Made by a program: the position numbers and the translations under genes. Shown one piece after another: positions 14,995 through 17,933 of a stretch of DNA of 17,933 nucleotides. Numbering within the stretch: position 1 is the stretch's first letter; each line of letters starts with the position of its first letter. The DNA is from JBMOKT01 sp049323895 (GTDB lineage: Bacteria; Bacillota; Peptococcia; Peptococcales; BICA1-8), in contig JBMOKT010000009.1 of assembly GCA_049323895.1 (NCBI GenBank), forward strand, positions 1 to 17,933, written 5' to 3'. The notes beneath the pieces were generated by a model, which worked only from the letters and a program-made list of their open reading frames with translations, was not told the DNA's origin and did not search any database.

Positions 14995-15029
14995 AGTGGT
15001 CAGTGACCAGTGATTAGTGACCGGTGAAA
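14995..15029 (+). repeat. AGTGACC heptad repeat tract 2
   Basis: Five consecutive 7-mers: AGTGGTC, AGTGACC, AGTGATT, AGTGACC, GGTGAAA. Same unit and same orientation as the tract at 12734-12761, again just after a plus-strand gene end. Confidence 0.85.
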
Positions 15030-15053
15030 ATGCCAATAGATAATAAAATAGCA

Positions 15054-15083
15054 AGCCCCAGGAGCCGTGAATGCCCTGGGGCT
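15054..15083. terminator. Hairpin between convergent HD and ymaF genes
   Basis: AGCCCCAGG (15054-15062) pairs perfectly with CCTGGGGCT (15075-15083) around a 12-nt loop. It follows the ymaF stop by 10 bp on the minus strand, with TGCTATTTTATT after the stem. GC-rich and probably bidirectional; the T tracts are imperfect. Confidence 0.7.
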
Positions 15084-15093
15084 ATTTGATGCT

Positions 15094-15423
15094 CTAGTAG
15101 TAACCAGGGTAGTTTTGGTAGAAGGGAATTCCCCCGCCTGTAGCTCCCTGGTAGCCATGGCGGTGTCTATCATCATATGAGGTTATTCCTCTCAATAAAT
15201 GATAATGTCCTCCTCCCGGTAAGGGCAGTGCTGGTCCGGTAACACCCCGGTAATAATGGGTATGACCATCCTCATAAGTAGTTTGACCCATATACCTATG
15301 AACATGATTATCTAATCCGCCAGATGCCGGAAATGTATAACCTCTTAGATGGTGTAAGTGTCCATCATCTACAGTAGTAGGCAAATTATATGGATGGATA
15401 TGGACATGATAATTGTGGTACAT
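15094..15423 (-). CDS. YmaF family histidine-rich repeat protein
   Basis: 109 residues, no signal peptide or membrane segment. It is built from about five imperfect repeats of the form D-G-H-x-H-x-x-x-G-x-T (V-D-D-G-H-L-H-H-L-R-G-Y-T; D-N-H-V-H-R-Y-M-G-Q-T; E-D-G-H-T-H-Y-Y-R-G-V-T; G-G-G-H-Y-H-L-L-R-G-I-T; D-D-R-H-R-H-G-Y-Q-G-A-T), the YmaF pattern known from Bacillus and other spore formers. The regular H-x-H pairs suggest metal binding or a repeated beta fold, with no proven function. ATG 15423 follows a strong GGAGGGGG site. The C-terminal tail is Gly/Tyr/Pro rich. It is 88 bp downstream of the signal peptidase gene on the same strand. Confidence 0.85.
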   Translation of the reverse strand: MYHNYHVHIHPYNLPTTVDDGHLHHLRGYTFPASGGLDNHVHRYMGQTTYEDGHTHYYRGVTGPALPLPGGGHYHLLRGITSYDDRHRHGYQGATGGGIPFYQNYPGYY

Positions 15424-15511
15424 ATTTAACCCCCTCCCCTTTTTTGCGCTTTTCCAGCTAGTAATATAATATGGATATACTGGAAAGAGGGTTATTGTAT
15501 TAAAGCTACCT

Positions 15512-16081
15512 TTATAATTTATAAATTAATTTACCTATTACATTTTCTATAGGAATACAGCCAATTATCCTACTGTCAGCACTATGGTTTCTATTATCTC
15601 CTAAGACGTAAATGCTATTTTCCGGAATAAGTATTTTTTGGTTAGGGGTAAACTTCATAAGATCATAAATATAAGGTTCTTCTAAAAGTTCACCATTTCT
15701 ATAGACCTGACCGTTTACCAGTTCAATTACATCTCCTGCCCTTCCGATTACTCTCTTAATCCAATAACGGTCCTCAGGAATTTGTTTAGAAATCATATTT
15801 GCTATTTTATTATATTTTAGTGTAAATAGAAGGTCATCCTTCCAACTGTGTTTTACATTCACCCTGCTGTCAATAATTACAATATCTTCATAATCAGGTT
15901 CAATATCAAAGGTATTTATAATTTTAGACATGATAACAAAGTCACCGTTATGAAGGGTCGGTTCCATAGATTCACCAAAAACTGTGCTAGGCTGAATTAA
16001 AAACATATTTATAAATATAGCAATTGCCAAAGCAATAAATATTGTACTGACCGCATCAAATATCATTTTACTGATTTTCAT
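15512..16081 (-). CDS. lepB: Signal peptidase I
   Basis: 189 residues. One N-terminal membrane anchor (residues about 8-30) is followed by the outside catalytic domain. The catalytic Ser38 is in G-E-S-M-E-P-T-L, the catalytic Lys109 in Y-W-I-K-R-V-I-G-R-A-G-D, and the conserved G-D-N-R-N-H-S-A-D-S-R box is near the C-terminus. It removes signal peptides from secreted proteins. Compared with short Bacillus types it has an insert of about 20 residues (K-H-S-W-K-D-D-L-L-F-T-L-K-Y...) between the Ser and Lys boxes. ATG 16081 has GGGGA 8 nt upstream; the frame extends to 16126 without a ribosome site. The upstream region is strongly AT-rich but no promoter is clear. Confidence 0.93.
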   Translation of the reverse strand: MKISKMIFDAVSTIFIALAIAIFINMFLIQPSTVFGESMEPTLHNGDFVIMSKIINTFDIEPDYEDIVIIDSRVNVKHSWKDDLLFTLKYNKIANMISKQIPEDRYWIKRVIGRAGDVIELVNGQVYRNGELLEEPYIYDLMKFTPNQKILIPENSIYVLGDNRNHSADSRIIGCIPIENVIGKLIYKL

Positions 16082-16154
16082 TACATCATCCCCATAAATT
16101 AAGTTATATATAAAATAATATATCAAACAGGTGCTATTTGGTAGGGTATTTTTT

Positions 16155-16187
16155 GCTAAAAATAAAACCTGAGAAAAACTTCTCAGG
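16155..16187 (-). terminator. Terminator of the 46-aa protein gene
   Basis: Minus-strand CCTGAGAA, loop GTTT, TTCTCAGG, then TTTTATTTTTAG: 8-bp stem at 16187-16180 and 16175-16168 with a T-rich tail. It confirms that the minus strand upstream is a transcribed unit separate from the signal peptidase gene. Confidence 0.85.
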
Positions 16188-16237
16188 CTAAATAATTAGT
16201 TCCTTCCCTTTTTCTGCAGCCACTGTTGGTTCTAAAT

Positions 16238-16378
16238 TTATTTATACATTATTGACCTGGCTGACAATTCTAATAAAGAAACAGCTTTGTTAATAAATTC
16301 CTCCTTTTTGGCAGGCTCCGCTTCCTTCAGCTCTTTCTCAAGTTTATCCATAATTGCCATAGTCATTTCCAAAAGCAT
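16238..16378 (-). CDS. Small helical protein, 46 aa, unknown
   Basis: ATG 16378 to TAA 16238, 46 residues beginning M-L-L-E-M-T-M-A-I-M-D-K-L-E-K-E-L-K-E-A. The ribosome site AGGGGTGG is about 5 nt before the ATG, and a good terminator follows 50 bp after the stop, which supports a real gene. The composition is charged with a heptad-like pattern of Leu/Ile/Met, so one or two amphipathic helices are likely; there is no signal peptide and no Cys. It lies 59 bp downstream of the thioredoxin-like gene, separated by a perfect palindrome, and may share its transcript. I do not recognise a family. Confidence 0.65.
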   Translation of the reverse strand: MLLEMTMAIMDKLEKELKEAEPAKKEEFINKAVSLLELSARSIMYK

Positions 16379-16415
16379 GAAAACCACCCCTAATCTAAAT
16401 TTGTCTTATAATATA

Positions 16416-16441
16416 ATAATCCCTGTTTAAACAGGGATTAT
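16416..16441. repeat. 26-bp perfect palindrome after the thioredoxin-like gene
   Basis: ATAATCCCTGTTT and its exact complement in reverse, with no loop, overlapping the stop codon of the thioredoxin-like gene (16438-16440). As RNA it folds to a hairpin, but only TATATTATAAG follows on the minus strand, so it is either a weak terminator/attenuator before the 46-aa gene or a dyad for a protein. Confidence 0.75.
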
Positions 16442-16719
16442 ACAAATTCCTCAATATAATTTTCTAATTCCTTAATATCAGGTATCCCTTCCGATGCCAC
16501 TATTTCTCCGTTCAAAAGAAATATGGGATAATTCTTTTCATAATCAATGTTTACAAATTGGGAAAGCTGTTCAAATTTATCGCCATCATATTCGTTTATG
16601 ATTAGCTGGGGATACTTTTCACGCAGGCTGTTTAACAGTTGGGCTAGTATTTCTGCATCTCTGTTATAACGAGGGTCCTCATTGCTAAAAAGAATTACCT
16701 CCATCTTAAGATCCTGCAT
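16438..16719 (-). CDS. Thioredoxin-like fold small protein without CXXC
   Basis: 93 residues, soluble. The pattern beta (V-I-L-F-S-N-E-D), helix (A-E-I-L-A-Q-L-L-N-S-L), beta (L-I-I-N-E-Y-D-G-D), helix, then N-Y-P-I-F-L-L-N-G-E-I-V-A-S-E-G with a Pro where the cis-Pro of thioredoxins sits, and a closing helix (P-D-I-K-E-L-E-N-Y-I) resembles a glutaredoxin/thioredoxin-like fold. The active-site position holds S-N-E-D-P-R-Y-N and the protein has no Cys at all, so no redox activity is expected. ATG 16719 has AGGGGTG about 7 nt upstream. The fold assignment is by pattern only. Confidence 0.75.
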   Translation of the reverse strand: MQDLKMEVILFSNEDPRYNRDAEILAQLLNSLREKYPQLIINEYDGDKFEQLSQFVNIDYEKNYPIFLLNGEIVASEGIPDIKELENYIEEFV

Positions 16720-16745
16720 TTATTTCACCCCTAAATTTGTTTCTA

Positions 16746-16783
16746 TTTTGTATAATAACCTTTACAGCAATTATTATACAAAA
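16746..16783. repeat. 13-bp inverted repeat upstream of the thioredoxin-like gene
   Basis: TTTTGTATAATAA (16746-16758) and its perfect reverse complement (16771-16783), 12-nt loop, immediately after the radical SAM stop at 16786. Each arm carries TATAAT, so either strand could use it as a -10; on the minus strand it would serve the thioredoxin-like gene. No T run follows, so it is a poor terminator. It may be an operator, a promoter pair or an mRNA hairpin. Confidence 0.65.
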
Positions 16784-16785
16784 GA

Positions 16786-17658
16786 TTATAATCCCCGCCA
16801 GCCTTCAGGGCGGAAAGCGTCTTTCCCAATTCTTTTGGCCTCTTGCAAGAGCTCAAGCAGCTTTTCTTTGTCTTTATTGAGCGTACCCTTTAAAGCTAAA
16901 TAATTTGAGGCATGATTGCTCCTAAAAATGCAATTCTCCAATTGGGTATGGGAGATAAAGACCTCTAATTCCTGCAATACTTCCTGGGGATTGAGTAAAT
17001 CAAACTCACCATTCTTTACTTTACGGGCTAGAGGAGTAATATCCTCCACCATTAATGTCAGTGCTCCTACATACTCTGGTTGGATTGCATTGATAACGGA
17101 AGCAGTTTCGACAGCATGCTCCCGCCAATTGTCTCTACCGCCCAAACCTAAAATTATTGTGCATGACAGTTTAAAACCAGCCTGGCGGGCTTTTTGCCCC
17201 GCTTCAATCATTTCTGCAGGAGTAACACCTTTATTAATTTCTTTTAAAATTACAGGGCTGCCGCTCTCAATACCCATATACAACATTTGCAGACCAGAAT
17301 CTTTTATTGCTTGAAGTTCAGACAGTTTTTTTTCTAAAATGTCCTTTGGTCCTGCATAAGCGGTGACCCTTTCCAAATTGGGAAATTCTTTATATAAACC
17401 AGACACCAGCCTGGATAATTTCTCTGTATTTAGTGCTAATGCATTTCCGTCGGCTAAAAAAATTCTGCTGGCAAAAGGATAATAATCTTTAGCCCAAGCC
17501 AGGTGCTGTTCTATTTCCTGGTCTGATAAAACCCTATACTTTTTAGTTTTATACATGGAGCAGAAAGTACATTTATTATGGGAGCAGCCTAAAGTAATTT
17601 GTAAAATTAAGCTGTCGGCCTCACTAGGCGGCCTATATAACGGCATGTCATATTGCAT
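16786..17658 (-). CDS. Radical SAM protein (COG1032-like) with CX4CX2C
   Basis: 290 residues. The cluster motif is G-C-S-H-N-K-C-T-F-C (Cys25, Cys30, Cys33), that is CX4CX2C instead of the usual CX3CX2C, a spacing I recall in a short COG1032/Elp3-like subfamily. Other radical SAM features follow: F-L-A-D-G-N-A-L near residue 68, L-Q-M-L-Y-M-G-I-E-S-G-S-P (the SAM-contacting G-I-E-S-G) and L-S-C-T-I-I-L-G-L-G-G-R. There is no cobalamin-binding, TRAM or SPASM domain. The reaction is unknown. ATG 17658 has GGAG about 9 nt upstream. The AOR gene ends 85 bp upstream on the same strand; co-transcription is possible. Confidence 0.9.
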   Translation of the reverse strand: MQYDMPLYRPPSEADSLILQITLGCSHNKCTFCSMYKTKKYRVLSDQEIEQHLAWAKDYYPFASRIFLADGNALALNTEKLSRLVSGLYKEFPNLERVTAYAGPKDILEKKLSELQAIKDSGLQMLYMGIESGSPVILKEINKGVTPAEMIEAGQKARQAGFKLSCTIILGLGGRDNWREHAVETASVINAIQPEYVGALTLMVEDITPLARKVKNGEFDLLNPQEVLQELEVFISHTQLENCIFRSNHASNYLALKGTLNKDKEKLLELLQEAKRIGKDAFRPEGWRGL

Positions 17659-17743
17659 AAGATCAACTCCTGAAAACTTAATTGTTATGCTTACTTTTCT
17701 ACAGAGTTTTGCTTATCCCTGCTTTTAAAATCTTACTTCTGAT

Positions 17744-17933
17744 TTAACTATATTCAGTTAAACCTAGTTGCTGCAGCTTTTCTTTAGTAGGTATACCAGT
17801 TTCTCTGTACCAACCCCTGTACTGGTAGTAATCCTCAAGTATTTCCTGCACTTTTGCATAGTTCAGCATATTCCCTTCTTTATAAAACCTCTGGGGGAAA
17901 ACAGAATCTTCTTTTTTCTCACCTTCCCGCAAA
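17744..17933 (-). CDS. aor: Aldehyde:ferredoxin oxidoreductase, C-terminal fragment
   Basis: About 63 residues at the right edge; the gene continues outside the window. The tail R-E-G-E-K-K-E-D-S-V-F-P-Q-R-F, then L-E-D-Y-Y-Q-Y-R-G-W followed by T-G-I-P-T-K-E-K-L-Q-Q-L-G-L, is the standard C-terminal signature of tungsten-containing AOR-family enzymes, which oxidise aldehydes to acids with ferredoxin (or the reverse) in anaerobes. The tungstopterin and 4Fe-4S motifs would lie outside. The identity of the exact AOR subfamily is not resolved. The upstream edge has no start codon evidence. Confidence 0.85.
   Translation of the reverse strand, partial: LREGEKKEDSVFPQRFYKEGNMLNYAKVQEILEDYYQYRGWYRETGIPTKEKLQQLGLTEYS

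Overview
This window looks like a draft-assembly segment from a low-GC anaerobic Firmicute (Clostridia, possibly a Peptococcaceae-like group; the placement is inference). Supporting signs are AT-rich DNA with strong AGGAGG-type ribosome binding sites, a tungsten-type aldehyde:ferredoxin oxidoreductase tail at the right edge, a tRNA 2-selenouridine synthase tail at the left edge, a 4Fe-4S polyferredoxin-like protein, a YmaF-family protein and a tandem glycine riboswitch.

Layout. 1-242 (+): C-terminal end of MnmH/SelU, closed by a terminator at 253-281. 265-8392 (-): one long transcription unit. It starts at an extended -10 promoter near 8384-8392, runs through a tandem glycine riboswitch with a terminator (8340 to 8044), then encodes a Liv/HAAT-type ABC transporter (binding lipoprotein, LivH, LivM, LivG, LivF), an M20 ArgE/DapE-type deacylase and a propeller-type lipoprotein. 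8514-9395 (-): a fumarylacetoacetate-hydrolase-family enzyme. 9613-10581 (+): a CaCA-family cation exchanger. 10582-11103: two 97-bp tandem repeats with GC-rich palindromic cores and a 100-N gap, probably an assembly artefact because the gap is flanked by an identical 127-bp sequence. 11104-12742 (+): a DUF2157 membrane protein, apparently started at CTG, overlapping a GDYXXLXY-family gene. 12784-13605 (-) and 13790-14977 (+): divergent 4Fe-4S protein and HD-domain protein, bracketed by two (AGTGACC)n heptad repeat tracts. 15094-17933 (-): YmaF, signal peptidase I, an unlisted 46-aa small protein, a thioredoxin-like small protein, a radical SAM protein and the AOR tail.

How it fits together. 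The most coherent system is the glycine-riboswitch operon. By base pairing, the 5' strand of aptamer II P1 can pair either with its own 3' strand (glycine bound) or, over 9 bp, with the ascending arm of the terminator region (antiterminator). This predicts glycine-dependent shut-off. An uptake system repressed by glycine and linked to an amidohydrolase suggests import of glycine or of glycine-releasing conjugates or peptides, rather than the branched-chain amino acids that automatic annotation would assign. That substrate is inference. The other genes are mostly separate units with their own promoters and terminators.
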